Positions 54,333 through 63,028 of a stretch of 64,000 bases of DNA are shown here, piece after piece. Position 1 is the first letter of the stretch, and each line of letters begins with the position of its first letter. Location: the NCBI RefSeq assembly GCF_050613145.1, contig NZ_CP192507.1:2356001-2420000 (forward strand). Reading direction: 5' to 3'. The stretch comes from Lysinibacillus_B sp050613145. Lineage in GTDB: Bacteria; Bacillota; Bacilli; Bacillales_A; Planococcaceae. Under the pieces are notes generated by a model. The model ran no database searches, was not told the origin of the DNA, and worked only from the letters and a program-made list of their open reading frames with translations. Made by a program: the position numbers and the translations under genes.

Positions 54333-54405
54333 CATTGAACGGTCAAAAAAATGGCGCGAGCAAAACATCGCTGTATCCAATCAAAAGCTTCGCAACATGT
54401 AGGCG
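54333..54405. repeat. Degenerate copy of the 47.9-kb sub-repeat family (inverted)
   Basis: Contains, in order on the plus strand, GGTCAAAA, GCGAGCAAAAC, GTATCC and ATCAAAAG, the same series as the reverse complement of the 103-bp repeat unit. Only about one-half unit is recognisable. Confidence 0.65.
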
Positions 54406-54571
54406 GATTTTTAAAGTCAATCGTTATGTTAGAACATTAAAATGCACTTATATAGTTGCTGTAACATGCTACAGTTTCACCTCTATTCTCCCCGCCGCTA
54501 CCTTTTGTGGGAACCCGTCTATTTTTCATATCATATGATACCAATAATTATGAATGAAGAAGGTGATTGTC

Positions 54572-55279
54572 ATGGGTAACTCTAAATATCTGGATTTTCT
54601 ATCTAAATTCGGTGTAGGCGGTGCACACCCTGGTGGGATGGAGTTAACACAGGAGCTTTTCACTAACGAAAACATCAACAATGCGACTCGCATTCTTGAT
54701 GTTGGATGTGGTACAGGTCAAACGGTCGCCTATTTAGCTAAAACATATGGCGCACAAGTGACGGGCATAGATATTCACCCGCTCATGGTGGCGAAAGCGC
54801 AGGAAAGAATGAGAAAAGCACACTTACCTGTAGACATCATGCAAGGCTCTATCGAACAAATTCCGTTACAAGACCAGACATTTGATTGGATTATTTCCGA
54901 ATCGGTTCTTTCTTTTGTTCATACACCGCAGGCACTGAAAGAAGTGTTTCGATTACTTAAAAATGGAGGACAATTCATTGCAAATGAACTGATCATTACT
55001 GAACCTTTCGAAGCAGACATCGAAAAGAAAATCAAAGAATTTTATGGATTTACATCGATTTTTACGGAACAGGATTGGCTAACTTGTTTGAAACAAGCTG
55101 GCTTTACCCATATTCGTATCGTAAAAAAACGCCCCATCGACCAAAGTCAGTCAACCCCTGAATTTCATTATTCAAATGATATTGAGCCAGAGCTTTACGA
55201 AATCATGGATCAGCATGTTGAGATGACCGTAAAGTATAAAGACATTTGGGACTATCGTATTTTTTTATGTACGAAATAG
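54572..55279 (+). CDS. Class I SAM-dependent methyltransferase
   Basis: A 235-residue cytosolic methyltransferase. Motif I ILDVGCGTGQTVAYLA (about residues 41-56), motif II acidic position GIDIHPLMVAKAQ, and the post-motif region DWIISESVLSFVHTPQALKE are all intact, placing it with UbiE/Methyltransf_11 proteins. The acceptor is unknown. I selected ATG 54572 (MGNSKYLDF) with AAGGTGA six bases upstream; an alternative start is 54554. It stands alone, and a shared terminator hairpin follows. Confidence 0.88.
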   Translation: MGNSKYLDFLSKFGVGGAHPGGMELTQELFTNENINNATRILDVGCGTGQTVAYLAKTYGAQVTGIDIHPLMVAKAQERMRKAHLPVDIMQGSIEQIPLQDQTFDWIISESVLSFVHTPQALKEVFRLLKNGGQFIANELIITEPFEADIEKKIKEFYGFTSIFTEQDWLTCLKQAGFTHIRIVKKRPIDQSQSTPEFHYSNDIEPELYEIMDQHVEMTVKYKDIWDYRIFLCTK

Positions 55280-55337
55280 CGATTAGATATACGAAACCTC
55301 TTTATTCCCTTTTAAATTGAGTCAAACTGAGTAGCAT

Positions 55338-55372
55338 AAAAAAGCACATCAACTTACGTTCCATTGATGTGC
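55338..55372. terminator. Terminator between methyltransferase and spore-coat-like gene
   Basis: GCACATCA / TGATGTGC stem; U6 tail on the minus strand. Confidence 0.78.
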
Positions 55373-55399
55373 ACCATCTCTTCTTCGATTAAAGACAAG

Positions 55400-55684
55400 C
55401 TACCTAAACATGCTTAACAATGCCCCCATTTGCCTAAGCATATTCACCCCATTTGTGATTGTTCCCGCATGACCCATAATGGCATTTAAATGCTCTGGTA
55501 ATCTTCCAAACTGTGAAAATTGAGGTTGTTGATAAGGGGAGTAGAAAAATTGCTCCTGCCCTCTCATTTGATTAGGCACAAAAAAAGGATTACCCGGTCT
55601 TCTCATTTGAGTAGGAGGCCCAAATCTTTGTCTATACATTGGCGAGATCGGTCTTCTTCTATTATCTGGCGGATAAAATCGCAT
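55400..55684 (-). CDS. Small Pro/Arg/Gln-rich protein, VrrA/YppG-like
   Basis: A 94-residue protein. A low-complexity N-terminal half rich in Pro, Arg, Phe and Gln (residues 1-58) is followed by a conserved tail: GRLPEHLNAIMGHAGTITNG, then VNMLRQMGALLSMF. This layout resembles spore-associated VrrA/YqfQ and YppG-like proteins of Bacilli; the match is by pattern only. A decayed copy of its tail lies about 1.3 kb away at 56692-56790. GGTGGTGAAG precedes the ATG. Confidence 0.65.
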   Translation of the reverse strand: MRFYPPDNRRRPISPMYRQRFGPPTQMRRPGNPFFVPNQMRGQEQFFYSPYQQPQFSQFGRLPEHLNAIMGHAGTITNGVNMLRQMGALLSMFR

Positions 55685-55894
55685 ATTACTTCACCACCTA
55701 TCACGCTTAAACTTTAATATAGTATATGTTGGTATTTTCTAGTAGCTTAGACATTTAGGAAATGAAGTTTAGCTCACATACTAAGGTGTCTGTACAAATT
55801 GAACAGTATTATATAATTTTCGCGGACACATAACAAAGTAGCTCCTCCTACTTTTTCAGTTATCTGCACACATAACTCTAATAAGTAAGGGCAA

Positions 55895-55924
55895 CAAAAA
55901 AAGAGAGCCTTATAACCTGCTCTC
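55895..55924 (-). terminator. Terminator of the 56000 gene
   Basis: GAGAGC / GCTCTC stem with U7 run on the minus strand. Confidence 0.8.
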
Positions 55925-55999
55925 ACTACACAATATAAAATGCTCTCAAAAACTAAACATACACTTCTTAATATATTGTAAATGCTGCATACCCCACTC

Positions 56000-56479
56000 T
56001 TATCTGTCTAACTGTTGTAAAATGTGCAGTATTTTCTTTTTATGTGAATGGCCGATCAAGTTACCATATTGGATATCTTTTGTAGCTCGTGCTTCGAACT
56101 CAGCAATCCAATCTCTTTGCCCCATCGCATTTGCTTTTGTTTCATACATATCAAAACTTGGTGAAGCTGAACCCTTCGCCACTTCCTTTATAGACTGCGT
56201 TGCTCGCCCATAATCAAACGTTAAAATAGCAACTTCACCTAATGAAAGCTCACCCGCTTCATATAAGGCATGAGAAATATCAACGATTTGTTCAAATGTC
56301 GCATTTCGTACATCATATTTACTTGAAAGTTCCTCGTAAATATCTTCATTTGATTCATTCTCAATTTTATTTTCCTTTAAGTTTGTTGTTGCTGCAACCT
56401 CCTTAAAATCTATGTTCGTTTTTGAAGTTGCTTTAGATTGATAAGCTGTTGCCATACTTCCTAAAGATTCAATTCTCAT
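56000..56479 (-). CDS. Conserved hypothetical protein
   Basis: A 159-residue soluble protein. A disordered N-terminal 45 residues (RIESLGSMATAYQSK...) precede a helical domain (IYEELSSKYDVRNATFEQIV, LSLGEVAILTFDYG, MGQRDWIAEFEARATKDIQY). I recall similar sequences among Bacillus hypothetical proteins but no function. A clean AAGGAGTGATTAA precedes the ATG at 56479. It is monocistronic, bounded by terminators. Confidence 0.65.
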   Translation of the reverse strand: MRIESLGSMATAYQSKATSKTNIDFKEVAATTNLKENKIENESNEDIYEELSSKYDVRNATFEQIVDISHALYEAGELSLGEVAILTFDYGRATQSIKEVAKGSASPSFDMYETKANAMGQRDWIAEFEARATKDIQYGNLIGHSHKKKILHILQQLDR

Positions 56480-56646
56480 TTAATCACTCCTTCAAATTAA
56501 TAGAGATTAAAAAATAGTTTTTATTTGATGTACATATTGTCAGACATTGTATTCCAATAGGAAAATATCTACTTAATTGTATCGCATCAAATCTGTTCTT
56601 TTTAATGGTTATTTGGAACTTATTTACACAAAAGAATTTAAAAAGC

Positions 56647-56677
56647 CTGCTACCACTGTAATTGTGATAACAGACTT
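56647..56677 (-). terminator. Terminator-like hairpin after remnant gene
   Basis: GTCTGTTATCAC / GTGGTAGCAGGC (with G-U pairs) and a U5 tail on the minus strand. Confidence 0.6.
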
Positions 56678-56687
56678 ATTTATGAAA

Positions 56688-56790
56688 TAGGGATTGCATG
56701 TGCGGGTTTAAAATGATTTGTGATTGTTCTTGCATGCCCCATAACAGCATTTAAATGACCTGGTAATCTTCCAAGCTGAGCCCTTGATCT
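56688..56790 (-). pseudogene. Remnant duplicate of the VrrA/YppG-like gene tail
   Basis: The minus strand reads AQLGRLPGHLNAVMGHARTI then TNHFKPAHAIPIS and stop. It is clearly homologous at DNA and protein level to the C-terminus encoded at 55437-55510 (QFGRLPEHLNAIMGHAGTITN). No N-terminal part remains. Confidence 0.75.
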
Positions 56791-56867
56791 ATTTGTATTA
56801 GACAAATGGTTGGTAGCCTCTCTAATTCAAAAGCTAATGAATATTATGCTTAATAGGATACTAAAAT

Positions 56868-57089
56868 CTATTGATTCATTAGAAATTTACGTTTTTTAAA
56901 CATTGAAATTAATAACATAAAAATTAATGACATCACGCCTAAGAAGAAGAAGAAAAAACCAATCGGAATTAAGAAGAACGGCTCTTCTAAAGTACCATCT
57001 GGCGCCACACTACTTCCTATCATAGTGTATGCAATAAAACATAGTACCCCTAAAAAAATGGGTGTAGATGCAATTAAATATTTTTTCAT
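56868..57089 (-). CDS. DUF3955-domain small membrane protein
   Basis: A 73-residue protein with two hydrophobic helices (about residues 5-25 and 40-65) around the DUF3955 signature IGSSVAPDGTLEEPFFLIPI. Its function is unknown; it likely sits in the cytoplasmic membrane. GGAGGG precedes the ATG. It follows an XRE regulator and DUF2975 protein on the same strand, suggesting a three-gene operon. Confidence 0.78.
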   Translation of the reverse strand: MKKYLIASTPIFLGVLCFIAYTMIGSSVAPDGTLEEPFFLIPIGFFFFFLGVMSLIFMLLISMFKKRKFLMNQ

Positions 57090-57113
57090 AATAACCCTCC
57101 ATTAATAATAAAT

Positions 57114-57323
57114 TTAATCCTTTTTTTTATACTCCAAGATATCACCTGGTTGACAGTCTAATACTTCACATATTTTTTCTAATGTCGAAAATTTTATAGC
57201 CTTTGCTTTTCCATTTTTCAATATTGAGACGTTCGCCATTGTAATACCTAGTTTTTCCGATAGTTCCGTAACACTCATTTTTCTCTTCGCCAGCATTACA
57301 TCAAGATTAACTATGATAGTCAT
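57114..57323 (-). CDS. XRE-family HTH regulator (YozG-like)
   Basis: A 69-residue Cro/C1-type helix-turn-helix protein. KMSVTELSEKLGITMANVSI is the HTH, and the C-terminal FSTLEKICEVLDCQPGDILE is typical of the YozG group paired with DUF2975 (B. subtilis yoaS-yozG). I start at ATG 57323 behind GAGGTGTAAC. It begins about 9 bp after the DUF2975 stop codon. It probably represses its own operon through the inverted repeat at 57867. Confidence 0.85.
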   Translation of the reverse strand: MTIIVNLDVMLAKRKMSVTELSEKLGITMANVSILKNGKAKAIKFSTLEKICEVLDCQPGDILEYKKKD

Positions 57324-57331
57324 GTTACACC

Positions 57332-57811
57332 TCAAATCGTTAATTCGTTATCCTGTTTTATTTCACTCGCTTTATGCATTAAGTACGAAAGCAAAGAAGT
57401 AAATACAGAAATAACAATTGCAAAAAACAGAATAAGCAAAAGAATCATTAAAAGATTAGTGTTGTAGTTTCCAATGATAAAATTGTATAGTAATGCAACA
57501 ACATATAAAACTCCTTCTACCATCGCTAATACACTTATCAGTTTTAACCTATTTGCATTTTTAACAGTAAAATCATTCCCTTTATTAACATCTGAGCAAA
57601 TATTCCAGCCTATACATAAAGCTATAAAATAAGGAACTCCTGTTATCCAAATAAAAGCAATAAAAGGTTTAAATAATGCCTTAAAAGATTCAGAACTTAA
57701 TAATACGTTTCTTCCTATTTCTGGTCCAACATACAGACAGAATAACAAACCAAATAATCCGCAAAATACAATTATTAATTTTAGCCACTTTGCTAATTCC
57801 TGCTGTTTCAT
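57332..57811 (-). CDS. DUF2975 membrane protein (YoaS-like)
   Basis: A 159-residue membrane protein with four hydrophobic helices (about residues 10-30, 48-68, 93-115, 120-145) and the cytoplasmic segment WNICSDVNKGNDFTVKNANR typical of DUF2975. It is the first gene of the operon with the XRE regulator and DUF3955 protein. GGCGGTGAATT precedes the ATG. The role is unknown. The fixed pairing with XRE suggests a small stress-responsive membrane module. Confidence 0.82.
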   Translation of the reverse strand: MKQQELAKWLKLIIVFCGLFGLLFCLYVGPEIGRNVLLSSESFKALFKPFIAFIWITGVPYFIALCIGWNICSDVNKGNDFTVKNANRLKLISVLAMVEGVLYVVALLYNFIIGNYNTNLLMILLLILFFAIVISVFTSLLSYLMHKASEIKQDNELTI

Positions 57812-57866
57812 AATTCACCGCCTTCTCTACTTCTATAGGTAGAATACGCCACAACACATCCTTAGT

Positions 57867-57903
57867 CAATAATTATTTATCGTAAAACAATAAATTATTA
57901 TTG
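57867..57903. promoter_or_regulatory. Inverted repeat upstream of DUF2975/XRE operon
   Basis: 14-bp arms CAATAATTATTTAT and ATAAATTATTATTG with one mismatch and a 9-bp spacer, 56 bp before the first start codon. A plausible operator for the XRE protein; AT-rich arms weaken the case. Confidence 0.45.
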
Positions 57904-58086
57904 TATCTCACAATTACCCCCTCGGATTGTAGATGTTTTTTATAATTAAGCTACCACTATAAAATATTTATGACCCTGTAAAAATTCTTTAACTGTTAAA
58001 TTCAATCCCAAGTGACGGTGATGAGCCTTATTAAACTAAAAATAATTATTTTCAGTGCATTTCTTAGAATTAGTTGCATTAAAAAA

Positions 58087-58104
58087 CACTCTCGAATGAG
58101 AGTG
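58087..58104 (-). terminator. Hairpin terminator on minus strand
   Basis: CACTCTC-gaat-GAGAGTG followed by U6 on the minus strand. It may end the Nudix transcript through the repeat at 58196. Confidence 0.65.
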
Positions 58105-58195
58105 CAAAATAATATAAATCATAACCGACATAATGACAGAACTACTTTAAAGCATCATGCGTGTTGATTTACCTTTTATTGTGAACGGGCACCTT

Positions 58196-58330
58196 GGAAT
58201 ACGTTGATTTCCGCTACGGCTGACTCGCTTTCCGCAAACTCAGCTTCAACTAATTTCTTTCGACAAGTGCCGAAAGAAATGGATTTTCCTGCAGGAGTCG
58301 AGTCGCCCCCGCTCCAATCAACGAGCAAGT
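58196..58330. repeat. Dispersed self-complementary repeat, copy 2 (inverted)
   Basis: Opposite-orientation partner of 51025-51175. Shared blocks are GGAATACGTTGATTTCCGCT, GACTCGCTTTCCGC, TTTCTTTCG...CGAAAGAAATGGATT, GAGTCGAGTCGCC and CCAATCAACGAGCAAG. Confidence 0.88.
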
Positions 58331-58367
58331 CCCTTTTATCAACCATTCCACTAAAATATCATGCTTT

Positions 58368-59012
58368 TTAGTTTTTCCCCGTACTCTTCTTGGATCGATT
58401 GATAATCTCTATAAAATGCTTTAAAATCCTAGCTGTTAAACCCCAAATGGTGTACTGCTCATAATCAAAAAACCATTCCTCCATTGCACGAGTTCTCCAT
58501 TGATACTGCGCACCGTTCATAATTTTATCAAAGGGAAAGTCTGACGAAGGCATTGGTTCAATGGCTACTGAATGCATATACGGCTCATGATTTAATAACC
58601 AGTTAACGGGCACCGTAAATACTTCTTCCACTTCTTCTTTGTTGTAACAATGAATCGTTTGATCGTAATCAATCGTTGCGACAAATGGATACACAACAAA
58701 GGAAGGCGATGCAATATAAGGACTTAATTGCCCGACAACATTCACCGTGTCTGGATCGACACCTAATTCTTCTGATGTTTCTCGTACAGCAGCTGCTAGT
58801 GGCGATGCATCCGTTGCATCGATTCGACCACCAGGGAAGCTAATATCCCCCGGCTGTTTGCGCATCGTCAATGAACGGACTTCAAAAAGGATATGCCATT
58901 CTCCATCCACTTGCACTAACGGAATCAAAATAGCTGAACGAAAAGCGGTTTCCTCCCCCATAAATAGGGATTGATTTTGATGTAATTGATTCTTCAATTT
59001 GTCTAGGAACAT
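58368..59012 (-). CDS. Nudix hydrolase, CoA pyrophosphatase type
   Basis: A 214-residue Nudix protein. The Nudix box (GX5EX7REUXEEXGU-like) is at about residues 60-84: FPGGRIDATDASPLAAAVRE then TSEELGV. The preceding PGDISFPGG and the N-terminal SAILIPL are typical of the CoA diphosphatase (YeaB/NudL) subgroup, which splits CoA into 4'-phosphopantetheine and adenosine bisphosphate. GAGGGGAG precedes the ATG. Monocistronic. Confidence 0.88.
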   Translation of the reverse strand: MFLDKLKNQLHQNQSLFMGEETAFRSAILIPLVQVDGEWHILFEVRSLTMRKQPGDISFPGGRIDATDASPLAAAVRETSEELGVDPDTVNVVGQLSPYIASPSFVVYPFVATIDYDQTIHCYNKEEVEEVFTVPVNWLLNHEPYMHSVAIEPMPSSDFPFDKIMNGAQYQWRTRAMEEWFFDYEQYTIWGLTARILKHFIEIINRSKKSTGKN

Positions 59013-59360
59013 AAAACTCCCCTCACCTTAAAGTTTTCTATTCTTTTTATCGTATCATTAATAGGTTAATGGATAAAGAATATCGGCATGCTATAGTTTA
59101 GCATTTTCAATTCCTTTTGAATGAAACTTATTATATGTGAGGAACTCTCGTTATATTAGCTTAAATAGTGGTTCGCTTACAATGGAGATGGTTTTCTAGT
59201 AAGAAACCCTCGCATACAGTAAACCAAATTTTAATCAGAACAATTCAAGCAACCTAATCACGTTAAAATTTCCTTCTTTAATCTTTATAATTTGCACATA
59301 TTAACACTTTCATATGGAAAAATTAATGATGGTTGTAAATTTCAATTTAAGGAGATGGAA

Positions 59361-59786
59361 ATGATGTCGGATCTTTTATTTACTGCAAATGCAACAGCTT
59401 TTGGCGGACTAGAAGGAAAAGTACAGTCACCGGATAGCATGATTAATATGAAAACTGTCCTCCCTGGAAGTCAACATGCAGAGAAATTAGACAATGCTAC
59501 AAATCCTGAGCAATTATTCGCAGCGGCATACGCAGCTTGCTTTGATAGTGCTTTACAAATTGTAGCGAATAAGGAACAGATCAACTTCGATTCCGAGGTT
59601 ACAGCTACTGTCAGCTTATCCGAAGATGACATCGGTGAAGGCTACCAACTAGCTATTCACTTACAAGTAAAAGGCAACAATATCGAAAAAAGCCAATTAG
59701 AAGATTTAGTTCAAAAAGCAAGCCAAGTGTGGCCATACTCAGAAGCTAAAAGAAAAAATATGGATTTTTCATTAGAGGTACAATAG
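59361..59786 (+). CDS. OsmC/Ohr-family protein lacking the usual second cysteine
   Basis: A 141-residue Ohr-like protein. It has GLEGKVQSPDSMINMKTVLP and the peroxidatic-cysteine segment AAAYAACFDSALQIVA (Cys near residue 60). In organic hydroperoxide resistance proteins a second cysteine lies in VCPYSxAxRGN; here the corresponding stretch is QVWPYSEAKRKNMDF, with Trp in its place. The first Cys is kept. It may use a different reductant or have changed function. ATG 59361 follows AAGGAG with six bases spacing; the earlier in-frame ATG at 59292 is unsupported. Confidence 0.88.
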   Translation: MMSDLLFTANATAFGGLEGKVQSPDSMINMKTVLPGSQHAEKLDNATNPEQLFAAAYAACFDSALQIVANKEQINFDSEVTATVSLSEDDIGEGYQLAIHLQVKGNNIEKSQLEDLVQKASQVWPYSEAKRKNMDFSLEVQ

Positions 59787-59802
59787 TAAACGAAGAAAGA
59801 CA

Positions 59803-59828
59803 CATCTCGACCGAAATTGGTCGAGATG
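59803..59828 (+). terminator. Terminator of OsmC/Ohr-like gene
   Basis: Perfect stem CATCTCGACC / GGTCGAGATG, 6-nt loop, weak T tail. Confidence 0.7.
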
Positions 59829-59977
59829 ATGTTGTATATTTGCGAACATCTAAAAAATCTCACTTACTTATGATACGATTGTCTATAACGAGTCTAATTG
59901 TAGTTTCACTTTGATGTTTTATTATTAAAATGAAGTAGCACTCGATTTCAAATGATTATTTTTTAAGAGGCGATAGT

Positions 59978-60340
59978 ATGAACCGTCAACAAACCGAAAA
60001 ATTATGGCGTGAAGAGAAATACCGTGTGATGTCCCATAGTCAAAAGCATTACAATCAAATCAGGCAAGCGATGCGTGATCAGTTGACCTATGCACAAATT
60101 GAACAATTAATCCACGCTGCGCTACAACAACCACCAACTGCAGGAAGTATGAGCAATGCGTGCCAGCATATGTGGGGATATTTCCGTAAAGTAGCTACAC
60201 CCGAAGAAAAGCAAACATACGAACAACTGCTACACGGGAAGGATTTCTCAACACTTCTTTACTTGTTACAACAATTAGCCAATCAATATAACGTCACTTA
60301 TTTACGAGAAAGTACGATTTTACAGCGTGAAGAACAATAA
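59978..60340 (+). CDS. DUF1722/YbgA-like protein
   Basis: A 120-residue soluble protein with the DUF1722 pattern: LWREEKYRVMSHSQKHYNQI near the start, then MSNACQHMWGYFRKVATPEE (HxxGYFKK-like block), and the C-terminal YLRESTILQ. DUF1722 is often fused to or found with DUF523 and has no established biochemistry. AGAGG precedes the ATG. It is followed 85 bp later by a small BRCT protein, possibly in the same transcript. Confidence 0.82.
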   Translation: MNRQQTEKLWREEKYRVMSHSQKHYNQIRQAMRDQLTYAQIEQLIHAALQQPPTAGSMSNACQHMWGYFRKVATPEEKQTYEQLLHGKDFSTLLYLLQQLANQYNVTYLRESTILQREEQ

Positions 60341-60425
60341 GACATATTCTTTTATATACTAGCACCTGTTATTATAATCCTCTCGAAGACTATAAGTTAG
60401 ATCGTATAACTTTAGGAGAACTAAC

Positions 60426-60743
60426 ATGAATCAAAACAAGAACAATACAGAAGTCATCTACCTTTCTGACCCATCTGAATGCTTGAGGCATCCCTTTCAT
60501 CATAAACAAATCGTCTTTACAGGAGCCCTTTCCACGATGACACGTTCAGAAGCGGCGAAAAAAGTGCGAGCTTGCGGAGGAATTATACAAGGGGCTGTTA
60601 CAAAGGAAACCGATTTCGTGATTCTTGGAAAACAACGCCGTAGCATTAGTACAAAACAATTAAAAGCAGAGCAATTCATTCACCTTGGTTTAGACATTCA
60701 AATGGTTACTGAAGATGATTTTATATGGCTTATTTCTATGTAA
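60426..60743 (+). CDS. Single-BRCT-domain protein
   Basis: A 105-residue protein consisting mainly of a BRCT domain: QIVFTGALSTMTRSEAAKKV, RACGGIIQGAVTKETDFVIL and GLDIQMVTEDDFIWLI. Closest in style to the BRCT at the end of LigA or of DnaQ-like exonucleases, but here free-standing, so it is probably a DNA-end or phosphopeptide binding adaptor. TAGGAGAACTAAC precedes the ATG. A hairpin terminator follows. Confidence 0.85.
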   Translation: MNQNKNNTEVIYLSDPSECLRHPFHHKQIVFTGALSTMTRSEAAKKVRACGGIIQGAVTKETDFVILGKQRRSISTKQLKAEQFIHLGLDIQMVTEDDFIWLISM

Positions 60744-60785
60744 ATAATACATATACCACTATCTTCCTAAACCCCATCTCATCAA

Positions 60786-60824
60786 AAAAGGTATGCAAAA
60801 CAACGTTGTTCACATACCTTTTCA
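60786..60824 (+). terminator. Terminator after BRCT gene
   Basis: AAAGGTATG / CATACCTTT stem with an inner ACAACGTTGT palindrome, then a T-rich tail. Confidence 0.75.
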
Positions 60825-61091
60825 TATATTTTATTTTGGAAAACTAGGATAATCGTTTAAAAGATAATACGGAGAATATTATAGAAGAACCAGATTCTTT
60901 TGTTGAAGCAAAAAATCTAGCCTATATCTCTCCTTTCAACATCCCGTACATAACACACTATACCAAAAACGACCTTAAGCCCCTTAGTATTCACGCTACC
61001 GTCTGTGCGAGTTAATTCCATTCAAAATCTGGACGCAATGACGTCGAGGCGTCAGTGATATTGCACTAAACAGAAACATTTCAGCTATGCT

Positions 61092-62792
61092 TTATAATTT
61101 AAACTTATCGACTTTATGTTTAAGAACCTCTGAGATTTCTTCGACTTTAGACACATTGTCGACAATGTGACTAATTACAGTTGATTGATCTTTTGAAGCT
61201 ACGGCAACTTCCTCTGTCACTGCCGTATTTTCTTCAATAACAGCCGAGATTGTTTCTAAAGCTTCCAAAACTTTTTGAGAATCTCTTTGAAGATTATTAA
61301 ACAAGCCCTCCATCTGATTCGTATCCTTTTCCGTTTGCCCTACCATATTCACAATCACATCTAAAGCTTCATCACCTTGATTAATCAGTTGCTCTTGCTT
61401 TTGAACAGCCTTCAAGTTTTGTTGCATCTTTACTACTGTCGCATTCGTCTCTTTTTGAATAGCCTCTATCAAATCAACGATTCTATTTGCTGCCGATTGA
61501 GATTGCTCAGCAAGCTTCCGAACTTCATCTGCTACAACGGCAAACCCTTTTCCATTTTCCCCTGCTCTTGCTGCTTCAATTGCCGCATTTAAAGCAAGTA
61601 AATTGGTTTGATTTGCTATATCAGAAATAACATGAATAATTTCTCCTACCTCATCTGAACGCTTGGCCAAACTTTGAACAGTGTCAGTCGCAGATTCGAC
61701 AGTTTGTATTAACTCATGAAGCTGAACTGTGGCCTCGCGCATTGATGCCTTGCCCTTTTCTGCTGTATCCGTTGAAATTTTGGCATTTTCAACAGTTCTT
61801 TTTACTTGAGCAACCCCTTCATGTAGAAAAGTCATCATGTTTGACATCATTTCTAAAATAATATTCACTTCTTCGGATTGCTTTTCTATTCCTACAGCGG
61901 TTTCATCCATCGATTGTGTAATATTCATCGAAGCTTCTTCAGTTGTTTTCACAAATGTACCAAGCTCTTGTGTAGTACTATTCATTGTAATGGTTGTTGA
62001 ATTAATATCTGCAATGATTTCTCTCAAATCGACAACCATTTTTTCAAACGAACGTGACAATGCACTAATTTCACCCTTGCCTTCCGTTTTCACGTGTATA
62101 TTTAAGTCTCCTTCAGAAATTTTATGTGCTTGCTTTGTTAAACTTTCTAACGGTTTCGTTAATATTTTTGAAAAAACAAAAATAATGATTGTACTAATAA
62201 TCAAAAAAACACTTATAAGTAGCGCCATTTTCAATTTATTCTTTTTCTCCAAATTGAAAATACCCGTTGCATTGTAATCCACACCGATTACACTAGTAAC
62301 TTCTCCTGACTTATCCTTAATTGGTATGTAAATTGAAAGTAAATCCCCATATTCATCAGTCGTTAATTCTGCTTCACTTGTTTGACCTGTCTCAAAAACT
62401 TGCACCATCTTGTCATACTCTGCACCATTTTCTTCAACATCGCCTATAGCAGCTCCATCCCCCGCTACAACATAAAAATACTCATATCCATTATCTTTTT
62501 TCTCTCTACTCATGGTATAAAGATATTTCAACCCATTTGCTACTCTTATTTCTTCAAACGTCTCTATTAATTGTTTATAATAATCGTTTTCTTTTCTATC
62601 TTTTAGAATCTCACTATATTTTTCGACATCCACTTGACTAAGAGTATATTCGCCTATTTTATTCGCTTGCTCACTAATGGATTGAACGACTAGTTTAGAA
62701 GAGGATTGCATCATAAGAAAGCCTATAGAACCTCCCATTAGTAAAATTAACGTAGAAAATACGACTACCATTCTCATTTTTAAGCTATTCAT
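61092..62792 (-). CDS. Methyl-accepting chemotaxis protein
   Basis: A 566-residue chemoreceptor. TM helix about residues 7-27; extracytoplasmic Cache-like sensor about 30-185 with VEKYSEILKDRKENDYYKQL and VTSVIGVDYNAT; TM about 190-210; HAMP about 210-262; coiled MA domain with the signalling hairpin EAARAGENGKGFAVVADEVR and methylation helices. It controls CheA and so flagellar rotation in response to a small molecule. The sensor resembles those of the two kinases at 37.7-40.9 kb. AGAGGTAAAAGC precedes the ATG. It is transcribed alone. Confidence 0.93.
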   Translation of the reverse strand: MNSLKMRMVVVFSTLILLMGGSIGFLMMQSSSKLVVQSISEQANKIGEYTLSQVDVEKYSEILKDRKENDYYKQLIETFEEIRVANGLKYLYTMSREKKDNGYEYFYVVAGDGAAIGDVEENGAEYDKMVQVFETGQTSEAELTTDEYGDLLSIYIPIKDKSGEVTSVIGVDYNATGIFNLEKKNKLKMALLISVFLIISTIIIFVFSKILTKPLESLTKQAHKISEGDLNIHVKTEGKGEISALSRSFEKMVVDLREIIADINSTTITMNSTTQELGTFVKTTEEASMNITQSMDETAVGIEKQSEEVNIILEMMSNMMTFLHEGVAQVKRTVENAKISTDTAEKGKASMREATVQLHELIQTVESATDTVQSLAKRSDEVGEIIHVISDIANQTNLLALNAAIEAARAGENGKGFAVVADEVRKLAEQSQSAANRIVDLIEAIQKETNATVVKMQQNLKAVQKQEQLINQGDEALDVIVNMVGQTEKDTNQMEGLFNNLQRDSQKVLEALETISAVIEENTAVTEEVAVASKDQSTVISHIVDNVSKVEEISEVLKHKVDKFKL

Positions 62793-63028
62793 GCTTTTAC
62801 CTCTTATTCATTTGTAATTAATCTATTATTGTAAATTCAAAACTTTATTACATATTTAAAAAATACATTGTGATAAAGATATATGAACCACCTACATACT
62901 CTCTATCTTCCTTTTCTGCGTAAGTAACTTATTTCCCTTTCACGGTCAGATGTCTGAAAACTAATAAGTGTTTCAACATAAGGCTCACATTGTAGACAAA
63001 ATGGATTCTTTTGCTGAAAACATTTCCC

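Noticed and set aside
61837..62277. 146-codon plus-strand frame
   Set aside because: Antisense shadow of the chemoreceptor HAMP region.
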